DNA of 64,000 nt, taken from contig NZ_JAHTBN010000002.1 in assembly GCF_019166065.1 (NCBI RefSeq), positions 1-64,000 on the forward strand. The letters run 5' to 3'. The notes below the pieces were generated by a model. The model did not search any database, was not told the DNA's origin, and saw only the letters and a program-made list of their open reading frames with translations. Positions 24,630 to 33,107 of this stretch are shown here, one piece after another. How positions within the stretch are numbered: position 1 is the stretch's first letter; every line of letters starts with the position of its first letter. The position numbers and the translations under genes are program-made. The stretch comes from Candidimonas humi. GTDB taxonomy: Bacteria; Pseudomonadota; Gammaproteobacteria; Burkholderiales; Burkholderiaceae_B.

Positions 24630-25372
24630 TAGGCCCGCCAGAAGAACGCCAGCGTGATGCCGGTGGACAACAGCAGCGTGGCCGTGCGCACGGCCCGGGC
24701 CGAGGCGCGGCGCCCGAGCAGCGCGCCGCCGTAGCCTCCGGCCAGGCCCGCCAGCAGCAGCACCATCGTCTGGGGCCAGCGCACTACCCCGGCGGCGACG
24801 AAGGCCAGCACGGCCACCGCATTGGCGGCGCTGACCAGCAGCGTGCGCGGCGCATTGAGGCTTTTCAAGTCGCGGTCGTCCATCAGCCCCCAGACCGCCA
24901 TCATCATAATGCCCACCGCCCCGCCGAAATAGCCGCCATAGACCCCGAGCCCGAACTGCACCAGCAAGGCCGCCGCCGGGTGGATGCGCCAGCGGCGCCG
25001 CAGGAGCTCTCCGGCCCTGCGGCCCAACGCCAGGGTCACAGTGGCCACCAGCAACAGCCAGGGCAGCACCGCGTCGAAAACGCGGGTGGGCGTCCACAGC
25101 AGCAGCGCCGCGCCGGCGGCGCCCCCGGCGAGCGTGGCCAGCATCAAGGCCCGCAGCGGCAAGGGCCCGACCGGCCCCAGGCCCGCGCGATAGGCCCAGG
25201 CGCTGGCAGCCCCGCCCGGAAACAGGGCGACAGTGCTCGAAGCATTCGCCTGTACCGATGGCACACCCGCGGCAATCAAGGCCGGCAGGCTGACGAAAGA
25301 GCCGCCGCCGGCCAAGGCGTTCATGCCGCCAGCAAGCAAGCCGGCGCCAGCAAGAATCAGGAAATCGTTCAT
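24623..25372 (-). CDS. TauE/SafE-family anion (sulfite/organosulfonate) exporter
   Basis: A 249-residue membrane protein with about eight helices in two repeats. The family's glycine-rich repeats are clear: GLLAGGMNALAGGGSFVSLPAL with NASSTVAL in the first half, and GLGVYGGYFGGAVGIMMMA with LNAPRTLLVSAANA in the second. Members export sulfite, sulfoacetate or other small anions. It is divergent from a LysR gene with a LysR-type box between them. Confidence 0.85.
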   Translation of the reverse strand: MNDFLILAGAGLLAGGMNALAGGGSFVSLPALIAAGVPSVQANASSTVALFPGGAASAWAYRAGLGPVGPLPLRALMLATLAGGAAGAALLLWTPTRVFDAVLPWLLLVATVTLALGRRAGELLRRRWRIHPAAALLVQFGLGVYGGYFGGAVGIMMMAVWGLMDDRDLKSLNAPRTLLVSAANAVAVLAFVAAGVVRWPQTMVLLLAGLAGGYGGALLGRRASARAVRTATLLLSTGITLAFFWRAYG

Positions 25373-25414
25373 AGCGGCATCGTAAGCAGCGCGGCCACAC
25401 TCCGCAATCTGGCA

Positions 25415-25437
25415 TTTCCGGTGCTAGACTTCGGAAA
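25415..25437. promoter_or_regulatory. LysR-type box between TauE/SafE and LysR genes
   Basis: The palindrome tttccg-N11-cggaaa matches the T-N11-A architecture bound by LysR regulators. It lies 22 bases before the LysR start and about 40 bases from the divergent TauE/SafE start. Confidence 0.55.
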
Positions 25438-25458
25438 ATACGAAATTAAGGAGGCGAA

Positions 25459-26355
25459 TTGCGCTTCGATCCGGTCGACCTGCGCCTGTTTCTGGCGGTA
25501 CTGGAACACGGCAGCCTGGGCCGCGGCGCCGGCGACGTGCACCTGGCGCCGGCCTCGGCCAGCGAGCGCATCGCCGGCATGGAATCCGCGCTGGGGGCCG
25601 CGCTGCTGCGGCGCCACCGCCGGGGCGTGGAGCCGACCGCGGCGGGCGAGGCGCTGGCGCGCCACGCCCGCCTGATCCTCGGGCAAATGGAACAAATGCG
25701 CGGCGAACTGCTCGGCTATGCGCGCGGCCTCAAGGGCAGCGTTCGGCTGCTCACGAATACCGCCGCCATGGCGCAGACCCTGCCGCCGCGCCTGTGCCGC
25801 TTCCTGGCGCGCCATCCCGACCTGTCCATAGACATGGAAGAAAAATCCAGCGCCGACATCGTCCTGGACCTGGCACAGGACAAGGCCGAACTGGGCGTAG
25901 TCGCCGATATCGCCGACTTCTCCTTATTGCAGACGCATGTCCTCGCCCACGACCATTTGCTCGTCGCGGCGGGGCCGGGACACCGGCTTGCCGGCCAGGC
26001 CAGCGTCACATTCGCCGCCATAGCCGGCGAGGCGTTCGTGGGAGTTGCCGACGCCGCGCTGCAGTCCCACCTGGACATGCGCGCCGCGCGCCTGGGGCGC
26101 CGGCTGCATTACCGGATACGCCTGAAAGAAATGCAGGACGTGGCCCAATTGGTGGAAGCGGGGGTGGGCATCGCCATCGTCTCCAGCGCGGCCAAGGCGC
26201 GGATGTCCGGCCGCCCCGGCCTGGCCTTCCTGCCGCTGGACGAGCCCTGGGCCCGCAGGACACTGCACCTGTGCGCCCGCGACTTCGGCGTGCTGAGCGT
26301 GCCCGCGGCCCTGCTGGCGCAGGGGTTGCAGGATAGCGGGGTAGAACCGAATTGA
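25459..26355 (+). CDS. LysR-family transcriptional regulator (TTG start)
   Basis: A 298-residue LysR protein. The N-terminal HTH covers residues 1-60 (DLRLFLAVLEHGSLGRGAGDVHLAPASASERIAGME), and the C-terminal effector domain starts near 90. The start codon is TTG at 25459, directly after a full AAGGAGG ribosome site. No ATG fits the family N terminus, so the rare start seems genuine and may limit synthesis. It is divergent from the TauE/SafE exporter gene and probably regulates it in response to an exported or related anion. Confidence 0.85.
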   Translation: MRFDPVDLRLFLAVLEHGSLGRGAGDVHLAPASASERIAGMESALGAALLRRHRRGVEPTAAGEALARHARLILGQMEQMRGELLGYARGLKGSVRLLTNTAAMAQTLPPRLCRFLARHPDLSIDMEEKSSADIVLDLAQDKAELGVVADIADFSLLQTHVLAHDHLLVAAGPGHRLAGQASVTFAAIAGEAFVGVADAALQSHLDMRAARLGRRLHYRIRLKEMQDVAQLVEAGVGIAIVSSAAKARMSGRPGLAFLPLDEPWARRTLHLCARDFGVLSVPAALLAQGLQDSGVEPN

Positions 26356-26388
26356 ACCAGCAGCCTCCGAGCCAACCGGAGCCACGGC

Positions 26389-27141
26389 TTACTTCAGGCG
26401 TATGTCCAGACGCACCACGTCGCCGCGGTATATGCCGTCGCCGATGAACACAATGACCCCGTTCTGATCCACCGCGCAACGGTGCACGTGAGCCACGGGG
26501 GCGTTCAGGGGCAATTGCAACAACTCGGCGATTTCGGGGTCAGCCGAACCCAAGGTCAGCGTCTGGTGCGCCTCGGCGATCTCCAGGCCGGGCAGATCGC
26601 GCAGGATGCGCATGGAAGTCTTGGTCTCGAATGCCTTGGCGGGGATGCGCTTGCATACCTTTTCATCGATATAGACTTCGCCCAGGTAATAGGGCTTGCC
26701 ATCGCGCCAATGTCGGCGGCGCCAATAGCGGTATCCCGTGGCCGGCTTGCCCAGATCGGGATCGATGGATGGCGGCACGCGGCGGTCCCTGGCCGCCAGA
26801 ATTTCGATAGTGATGCCTTCCGGCGCGATCAACTGCCCGTCCCAATTCGTCGCCACTTCGCACCAGAACTGTTCCTGCGGCTTGGCCGTCACGAAGGTGC
26901 CTTTGGCTCGGTAACGAGCGATCAGGTGCTCCGCCTCCAGCAGGTTGAGCGCCTGGCGCACCGTCGCCCGGGCCACGTTGCATTCCTGCGCGAGCTCGTC
27001 GACGGTCGGAATCTGGGCGCCGACCGGCCAGACGCCCGATTCGACTCTGCGCCGGAACAGACTAGCCAGCTGTACATAGCGGGCAGCGGCGCTGCGGCTG
27101 AAGTCAATGGCAATATTGGATTGGTTCTGCTTATTCGGCAT
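26389..27141 (-). CDS. GntR/HutC-family regulator with UTRA domain
   Basis: A 250-residue regulator. The N-terminal GntR winged helix spans about residues 20-90 (VESGVWPVGAQIPTVDELAQECNVARATVRQALNLLEAEHLI, then KGTFV). The C-terminal UTRA ligand domain follows, with GYRYWRRRHWRDGKPYYLGEVYID and the closing IGDGIYRGDVVRLDIRL. It follows the CoA-transferase/crotonase operon at a distance of 147 bases, with no terminator seen between. It is a candidate for binding the shared motif at 29389, 37643 and 39352. Confidence 0.85.
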   Translation of the reverse strand: MPNKQNQSNIAIDFSRSAAARYVQLASLFRRRVESGVWPVGAQIPTVDELAQECNVARATVRQALNLLEAEHLIARYRAKGTFVTAKPQEQFWCEVATNWDGQLIAPEGITIEILAARDRRVPPSIDPDLGKPATGYRYWRRRHWRDGKPYYLGEVYIDEKVCKRIPAKAFETKTSMRILRDLPGLEIAEAHQTLTLGSADPEIAELLQLPLNAPVAHVHRCAVDQNGVIVFIGDGIYRGDVVRLDIRLK

Positions 27142-27288
27142 GGCTCGCGATTCGGCCCGAAAGATTCGTCGATCCTGGCGCCCGCGGCGCCGGGGCCTCC
27201 CCCGCAGGCTGTATATCTCCGGATTATATCCAGGGACCCGGGCTGCAAGCCCCAGACCCGGCGCCGAGAAGGCCCGATCGACGCCCCG

Positions 27289-28053
27289 TCAGCGCCCCTT
27301 GAACACCGGGGCTCGCTTTTCCACCGCGGCCCGGGTCGCCTCGCGTGCGTCTTCGGTATGCATGAGTCGCGTGCTGTATTGCTGTTCCAGCTCGTAGCCC
27401 TCGTCTACCGGCATGTCTTCCACGCGGTTTAGCGCCTCTTTCATGTGCGTCAGCCCGATGCGGCTCTTGGATGCAATGACCTGAGCGATATCCATGGCAG
27501 TGGGCATCAACAGGCGCGGAGTCACGACGCGTTCGACGTAGCCGATACGGTAGGCCTCCCAGGCGCTGATCTGCTCTCCGGTAAACGCCATGAGCCGCAG
27601 CATTCCCTGGGGCACGATACGACCGGTATGCGCTCCTCCTCCACAACGTCCGACATTGATCTCCGGCATGGAAAAAGTGGCTTTCTCGGACGCAATACGT
27701 ATATCGCTGACCCCCGCCAGCACGCAGCCCGCCCCAAGCGCCGGGCCATTGACCGCGGCGATGACGGGCACCGCGCAATGGCGTATCGCCTTGAAGGTCG
27801 CTCGCACAACACGGGCGCGCGCTGGATCCTCTTCCGGAGTCGCGGCCAGGAATTCCTTGAGCTCCAGGCCTGCACAGAATGCCCGCGTACCCTTGGCGGT
27901 AAAGACGACCACATTGACATCGTCCATGCCGCTTATGGCCTCGAACATATCGGTAATGGCCTGGTAACGCGCCAGTGTCAAGGCATTGACCGGTGGCGCA
28001 TCGATGGTGACAACGGCGATCCGTTCGCTTTTGTCCAGCAGAATTTCACTCAT
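27289..28053 (-). CDS. Enoyl-CoA hydratase/isomerase (crotonase) family protein
   Basis: A 254-residue crotonase-fold protein. The oxyanion-hole loop is AFCAGLELKEF. The first family catalytic glutamate, normally in GGGCELA, is replaced by V111 (GAGCVLAGVSD). The second, E131 in FSMPEINVG, is present. Such proteins may isomerise, dehalogenate or hydrolyse acyl-CoAs instead of hydrating them. It lies 17 bases downstream of a CaiB/BaiF CoA-transferase and is surely co-transcribed, so its substrate is probably the CoA thioester that enzyme makes. Confidence 0.85.
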   Translation of the reverse strand: MSEILLDKSERIAVVTIDAPPVNALTLARYQAITDMFEAISGMDDVNVVVFTAKGTRAFCAGLELKEFLAATPEEDPARARVVRATFKAIRHCAVPVIAAVNGPALGAGCVLAGVSDIRIASEKATFSMPEINVGRCGGGAHTGRIVPQGMLRLMAFTGEQISAWEAYRIGYVERVVTPRLLMPTAMDIAQVIASKSRIGLTHMKEALNRVEDMPVDEGYELEQQYSTRLMHTEDAREATRAAVEKRAPVFKGR

Positions 28054-28070
28054 TACACAGTCCTTTGTCC

Positions 28071-29300
28071 TCAGATGACGCCGCTTGCCTTCAAAGCGTC
28101 GATTTTTTCCCGGGCATAGCCCAGGCTTTGCAATATGGCCTCCGATTGCTGCCCCAGCAAAGGAGGCGGCGCATCATAGGCAACGGGGTTGTTGCGAAAC
28201 TTGATCGGACAAGCTACTTGCGGAACCTCGCCCCCCAGCGGATGCGGCAGGTTCAGCAGCATTCCACGATGCAGCAACTGCGGCTCCCGGAATACCTCGG
28301 GGATGTTATTGATTGGACCGCAAGGCACTCCTGCCCGGTCCAGCTCGGCAACCAATTCGTCGCGCCTACGCTGTTTGAATTCCACGCGCAACTGCCCTGC
28401 CAGCTCTTCGACGTTGCGCGCCCGGTTGACGTTCAAGGCATAACGCTCGTCGGCAGCCAGCTCGGGGCGGCCCAGCACCTTGCACAGCTTGCCGAACTGG
28501 CCGTCATTGCCCACCGCCAGAATCACATCGCCATCGGCGCAGGCATAGACATCCTGCGGCTGTATGTTGGGGTGGGCATTGCCGCGGCGCCTGGGGGTAT
28601 TGCCCGACACCAGGTAATTCATGGCCTGGTTCGACAACATCGCCGCCTGTACATCCAGCATGCCTATGTCTATGTATTCGCCCTCGCCGCTGTGCTCGCG
28701 ACGCGCCACAGCCGCAAGCAAGGCCACGGCGGTGTACATGCCCGTCATCAAATCGACGATGGGAACGCCTACCTTCTGGGGGCCGCCACCCGGCTTGTCG
28801 TCGCGCTCGCCCGTGATGCTCATGAGGCCGCCCATTGCCTGTATCAGGAAATCATAGGCGGCCTGATCCTTGCGAGGCCCGGTTTGCCCGAAGCCGGTCA
28901 CCGAACAATAAATCAGGCGCGGATTGATCTTGCTGAGACTTTCATAATCCAGCCCGTAGCGGGCAAGCGCGCCCACCTTGAAATTTTCCAGCACGATGTC
29001 GCAGTCGGCTGCCAGCTCGCGCACGATCTGCTGCCCCTCTGGCTTATCCAGCGCGACAGTGATGGACTGCTTGCCGCGGTTGACCGACAAGTAATAGCCG
29101 GCCTCTGTGGTGTTGCCGCCGTCAGGCCCCTTCAGGAACGGCGGCCCCCAGGCACGGGTATCGTCGCCCGTGCCCGGGCGTTCTACCTTTATCACCGTGG
29201 CGCCCATGTCTGCAAGCAACTGCGTCGCCCAGGGCGCCGCCATGATGCGGCTCAAGTCGAGAATCCGCAAATGCGACAAGGGCCCTTTTTTTTCGTTCAT
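28071..29300 (-). CDS. CaiB/BaiF (class III) CoA-transferase
   Basis: A 409-residue enzyme that moves CoA between carboxylates. The N-terminal LRILDLSRIMAAPWATQLLADMGATVIKVE and the catalytic aspartate D183 in VPIVDLMTGMY identify the family; GQTGPR and the C-terminal GVPCGPINNIPEVF are typical. The start at 29300 follows GGAGGAA. It is the first gene of a two-gene operon with the crotonase. It is closely related in layout to the CoA-transferase at 31866-33092, so the two may be paralogues. Confidence 0.9.
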   Translation of the reverse strand: MNEKKGPLSHLRILDLSRIMAAPWATQLLADMGATVIKVERPGTGDDTRAWGPPFLKGPDGGNTTEAGYYLSVNRGKQSITVALDKPEGQQIVRELAADCDIVLENFKVGALARYGLDYESLSKINPRLIYCSVTGFGQTGPRKDQAAYDFLIQAMGGLMSITGERDDKPGGGPQKVGVPIVDLMTGMYTAVALLAAVARREHSGEGEYIDIGMLDVQAAMLSNQAMNYLVSGNTPRRRGNAHPNIQPQDVYACADGDVILAVGNDGQFGKLCKVLGRPELAADERYALNVNRARNVEELAGQLRVEFKQRRRDELVAELDRAGVPCGPINNIPEVFREPQLLHRGMLLNLPHPLGGEVPQVACPIKFRNNPVAYDAPPPLLGQQSEAILQSLGYAREKIDALKASGVI

Positions 29301-29388
29301 TGATTCCTCCGCCAGGCGGTCCGGCGCATAAGCCGGGCATATGTAAAACATGCCGCGCCATCATACTTATGAATCATCAGTATAGTCT

Positions 29389-29412
29389 ATATAGGTCAAT
29401 AACACGACCTAT
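29389..29412. promoter_or_regulatory. Candidate operator (copy 1 of the AGGTCA-ACG motif)
   Basis: An inverted repeat ataggtc (29391-29397) and gacctat (29406-29412) lies in the AT-rich stretch between the divergent CoA-transferase and Bug genes. The bases 29389-29406 match the motif found upstream of the GST and fumarase operons. Confidence 0.5.
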
Positions 29413-29529
29413 TGACATAAAAAACAGGCTGCCCTAGCATAAACACAAATTCCACCGCCTCGCACGGCAGCGACGGGCGGGTTTTCGAGCGCACACAGTT
29501 CCATTATTTTCCAATCCGAAAGGCCCTCC

Positions 29530-30561
29530 ATGACGTCCGTGACTACACCAATCGAAGACCGCGCCCATGTCGATCTCGACAGGCGACGCCTGCTGAGATA
29601 TACCTGCGGCGCCGCCGTCACTGCCCTGGCATTGCCTATCGGCGCGCAGGCGGAAAGTTATCCGCGCAAGGCGGTCAGGTTAGTGGTGCCCTTCCCCGCC
29701 GGGGGGTCCTCCGATACCGCGGCCCGCATCGTCGCAAAAGGCCTGACGCAAACGCTGGGCCAGTCCTTCGTGGTCGAGAACCGGGCCGGCGCCGCCGGCA
29801 CCATAGGCGTGGCAAGCGTAATCAGGTCCGCGCATGACGGCTATACGCTGGGCGAGGGCCCGGTGGGCGCCACCATCATCGCCAAGCTGATAGGCCTGCC
29901 GGTGCCTTACGATCCCGTCAAGGACATCATCCCCATCTCCAACATGGGCTCGTTGCCTCTGGTATTCGCCGTCAAGGCAGCCCTGCCGGTACACTCCCTG
30001 GCCGACCTGGTCGCGCTGGCCAAGGCAAAGCCGGGCAAGCTTTCCTATGGCACGTCGGGGGCGGGCACACCGGGCCACCTGGTATTCGAGTATTTCAAGA
30101 AGCTGGCGGGCATACGGGTTGCGCACGTTCCGTACAAAGGCGATGCCCCCTTGACCACGGATCTGCTCGGCGGGCAGCTCGAAATCGGGATTCTTACCGG
30201 GCCGGCTGCAGTCGCCCAAGCCAAAGGCGGCAAGTTGAAATACCTGGCAGTCACCAGTCAGGCCCGTTACCCGCAATTGGCCGATATACCGACGCTCATT
30301 GAATCGGGCTATCACGATTTCAGCATCGAGATCTGGAACCTTCTCATCGCCCCTCCAGGCACACCGGAAGCCATCCTGGCTACGCTCAATTCGGCCATGA
30401 ATACCGTGCTCAAGCGGAGTGACACCCAGGCGGCGCTGCGGGCGCAAGGCTACCTGCCTCCGGCGCTCATGTCGCCGACCCAGGCCAGGGACTTCGTAGC
30501 CCGCGACCGGGCTCGCTGGGAAACCATAGTCAAGACCACCGGCGTGCATGTAGGCGCATGA
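29530..30561 (+). CDS. Bug-family receptor with Tat-like signal
   Basis: A 343-residue receptor. The long N-terminal leader contains DRRRLLRYTCGAAVTALALPIGAQA, a twin-arginine-type signal cleaved near residue 41. The mature protein has the Bug signature VVPFPAGGSSDTAARIV, VVENRAGAAGTIGVASV, HVPYKGDAPLTTDLLGGQ and LADIPTLIE. The usual KPDGYTL is altered to AHDGYTLGEG. It is divergent from the CoA-transferase/crotonase operon and may import that pathway's acid. Confidence 0.9.
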   Translation: MTSVTTPIEDRAHVDLDRRRLLRYTCGAAVTALALPIGAQAESYPRKAVRLVVPFPAGGSSDTAARIVAKGLTQTLGQSFVVENRAGAAGTIGVASVIRSAHDGYTLGEGPVGATIIAKLIGLPVPYDPVKDIIPISNMGSLPLVFAVKAALPVHSLADLVALAKAKPGKLSYGTSGAGTPGHLVFEYFKKLAGIRVAHVPYKGDAPLTTDLLGGQLEIGILTGPAAVAQAKGGKLKYLAVTSQARYPQLADIPTLIESGYHDFSIEIWNLLIAPPGTPEAILATLNSAMNTVLKRSDTQAALRAQGYLPPALMSPTQARDFVARDRARWETIVKTTGVHVGA

Positions 30562-30683
30562 CGCCGCCGCGCGCCGAGCCGGCCAAGGGCGGCATTCTTT
30601 TCACCTTCGACGACAGGTTCGAAGTCGAAGGTCTGGAACGCGTTGCCCTGCTGGCCGAGATGCTGCTGTTGATCTATGGCTGA
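30558..30683 (+). pseudogene. Short 41-codon frame, possible gene remnant
   Basis: An ATG overlapping the Bug stop (ATGA) opens 41 codons including GGILFTFDDRFEVEGLERV. ILFTFDDR recalls the metal-site strand of polysaccharide deacetylase-like proteins, but the rest of such a domain is absent. It may be the eroded start of a lost gene, a fortuitous frame, or a tiny coupled gene. Confidence 0.25.
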
Positions 30684-30692
30684 GGCTTGCGG

Positions 30693-31721
30693 CTATTGTG
30701 CAGTGATGTGCGCCTGCCGGATCAGGTCGCCCCATTTCTTTCCGTCCTTTTTTATGGCCTCGGAAAAAGCCTCGGGGGTACTGTGCAGGGGTTCAATGCC
30801 GTATTGCTCCAGATAAGTCTTCATTGCCGGCACCGTCATGACGGCGACGATTTCCTTGTTCAGATAATCGACAATGGGCTTGGGGGTACCCGCAGGGGCC
30901 AACACGCCCGACCATAAAGTCACATCGAAATTCTCGAAGCCCGGGGTTTCCGCAATGGCCGGAATATCGGGCAGCGTGGGCAAGCGCTTGCTGGAGGTCA
31001 CGCCCAGCGCCCGGGCCTTGCCGTTTTTCACATAGGTCACGAAGTTAGAGACCGTGTCGAACATCATCGTAATGCGTCCGGCGAGGAAATCGCTGATCGC
31101 CGGCGCCGTGCCTTTGTAAGGCACGTGCAAGATATCGACATGCGCAATGGATTTGAACAATTCCCCAGACAAATGGCTGCTGCTGCCGATTCCCGAAGAA
31201 CTGAACGTAAGTTTTCCGGGCTCTTTCTTTGCCAACTGTGCCAGCTCGGCCACCGAATGCGCCGGCACCGCCGGATTGACGACCAGCATATTGGCAGTGA
31301 CATGCGTCAATGCTATGGGCGCAAAGCTCTTGACCGGGTCGTAGTTCAGGTGTTTGTACAGGCTCGGATTGATGGTGAGCACACCCATGGTGGAATACAG
31401 CAGTGTGTAGCCATCGGGCTTGGAACGAGCCACGAAATCGGCGCCAATCGAGCCCGCCGCGCCAGAACGGTTCTCGACCACTACACTCTGGCCTATTTTC
31501 TCGGACAATTTCTGCGCAAGACTGCGCGCCATGAGATCAGTGGCACCGCCGGCCGGATAGGGTACGACGAGCTTGATGGGCTCGGCGGGATATTTCCCGG
31601 CCGCCGAGGCGGTTCCCAGCACGGTGGCGAAACCGATGCACACAGCCAGGCCCCTTAGGCTCTGGCGCATAAGATTGGCGCCGGCATTTGGCTGCCGGGC
31701 AGGCAGAGTATTCCGTTGCAT
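30693..31721 (-). CDS. Bug-family receptor following the CoA-transferase operon
   Basis: A 342-residue receptor. The leader up to about residue 41 (LAVCIGFATVLGTASAAGKYPAEP) is the signal peptide. The mature part has VVPYPAGGATDLMARSLAQKL, VVVENRSGAAGSIGADFVARSKPDGYTLL, HVPYKGTAPAISDFLAGR and LPDIPAIAE. AAGGAGA precedes the ATG at 31721. It lies 144 bases downstream of the CoA-transferase gene in the same direction and may be the last member of that operon. Confidence 0.9.
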   Translation of the reverse strand: MQRNTLPARQPNAGANLMRQSLRGLAVCIGFATVLGTASAAGKYPAEPIKLVVPYPAGGATDLMARSLAQKLSEKIGQSVVVENRSGAAGSIGADFVARSKPDGYTLLYSTMGVLTINPSLYKHLNYDPVKSFAPIALTHVTANMLVVNPAVPAHSVAELAQLAKKEPGKLTFSSSGIGSSSHLSGELFKSIAHVDILHVPYKGTAPAISDFLAGRITMMFDTVSNFVTYVKNGKARALGVTSSKRLPTLPDIPAIAETPGFENFDVTLWSGVLAPAGTPKPIVDYLNKEIVAVMTVPAMKTYLEQYGIEPLHSTPEAFSEAIKKDGKKWGDLIRQAHITAQ

Positions 31722-31865
31722 GATATGTCTCCTTGGATCTTCGATGTGCCCTGTCATGGGCTGTAGTTGAAATTGCTGTCTTCGAGGTAGAAGTCGACTA
31801 TGGTTGACTACAGATTGATTTCCATCGGCTGCGCGCGGCCTGGCGTCGAGCCTGCAGGCCGCACG

Positions 31866-33092
31866 TCATATGACCTTCCTGGCGCGCAGGCCTTCTATGG
31901 CCTGGCGTTCCATGCCCAGCATCTCTCCCAGTATCTCGTCAGTGTGCTCGCCGAGGATCGGAGGCGGCCGCCTGTAGGCAACCGGCGTCTGCGATAACTT
32001 CAAGGGGTTGGCGATCTGCGGGATGTTTCCCACGGTCGGATGCTGCATGTGTACCAGCATCTGCCTATGCTGCAACTGGGGATCATCGAAGACCTGGCTC
32101 ATGTCGTTGATCGGCCCGCAGGGCACATTCATGGCGTCGAGCCGCTGCTGCCAATATCGGACCGGCTGGGCCTTGATGGCCGACGCCAGCATCGGCACAA
32201 GCTCCTTCTGATTGCGCGCGCGCAGGCGATTGAGGCAGAAGCGCGGGTCGTCGGCCAGTTCCGCCATGCCCAGCAACTGCACAAACTGCCGGAATTGACT
32301 GTCGTTGCCCACGGCAATCATCAGATACCCGTCGCTGCATTCGAATGCCTGGTATGGGCAGGTGATGGGCGAAGCGGTGCCCATGCGCTGCGGCACCCGG
32401 CCCGAAATCAGATAGTTCATGGCGATGTGCGAAATGGCAGCGAACTGGGCGTCGAACAGCGCGATATCTACGTACTGTCCCTCTCCCGACTCATGATCCC
32501 GATGATTCAGGGCCGCCAGAATACCTATCACGGCATAGAAGCCCGCAGTCAGGTCGGACACGGCATAGCCTACTTTCTGCGGGCCGCCGCCCGGTTCGTC
32601 CGCCGCGTTGCCGGTAAGGCTCATCAAACCGCTCATGGACTGGAAGATCGGGTCGTAGCCAGGGCGATGACTGTATGGGCCGCTCTGGCCGAAGCCAGTG
32701 ATAGAGCAATACACCAGGCGCGGGTTCAGTGTCTTCAATGAGTCATAATCCAGCCCATAGCGCGCCAGGTCGCCGCTCTTGAAATTCTCGATGAGCACGT
32801 CGCAATCGCGTGCCAGACTACGTACCAGGTCCTGGCCTTCCGGCATCGACATATCGACAGTGACGGAGCGCTTGCCCCGGTTCATTGCCAGAAAAGACGA
32901 AGTCTCGGCGGTCTCTCTGCCATCGGCGCCATGGGCGCGGTAGCCTTGCTGGCGTATATCGTCGCCGCGCCCCGGGCGTTCGACCTTGATCACGTCCGCC
33001 CCCAGGTCGGCCAATATCTGGCCCGCCCACGGGCCAGAGAACACTCGGCTCAGATCGAGTACACGTATATGCGAAAGACACTGCATGTCCAT
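31866..33092 (-). CDS. CaiB/BaiF (class III) CoA-transferase
   Basis: A 408-residue CoA-transferase with the N-terminal LDLSRVFSGPWAGQILADLGADVIKVE, catalytic D180 in VGYAVSDLTAGFY, and the late MNVPCGPINDMSQVF and ILGEHTDEILGEML. It ends the operon GST, carboxymuconolactone-decarboxylase-like protein, amidohydrolase, acyl-CoA dehydrogenase, CoA-transferase. It starts 15 bases after the acyl-CoA dehydrogenase stop. It presumably activates the acid that the fused dehydrogenase then oxidises. Confidence 0.9.
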   Translation of the reverse strand: MDMQCLSHIRVLDLSRVFSGPWAGQILADLGADVIKVERPGRGDDIRQQGYRAHGADGRETAETSSFLAMNRGKRSVTVDMSMPEGQDLVRSLARDCDVLIENFKSGDLARYGLDYDSLKTLNPRLVYCSITGFGQSGPYSHRPGYDPIFQSMSGLMSLTGNAADEPGGGPQKVGYAVSDLTAGFYAVIGILAALNHRDHESGEGQYVDIALFDAQFAAISHIAMNYLISGRVPQRMGTASPITCPYQAFECSDGYLMIAVGNDSQFRQFVQLLGMAELADDPRFCLNRLRARNQKELVPMLASAIKAQPVRYWQQRLDAMNVPCGPINDMSQVFDDPQLQHRQMLVHMQHPTVGNIPQIANPLKLSQTPVAYRRPPPILGEHTDEILGEMLGMERQAIEGLRARKVI

Positions 33093-33107
33093 ACTCCGCT
33101 TGAAAAA

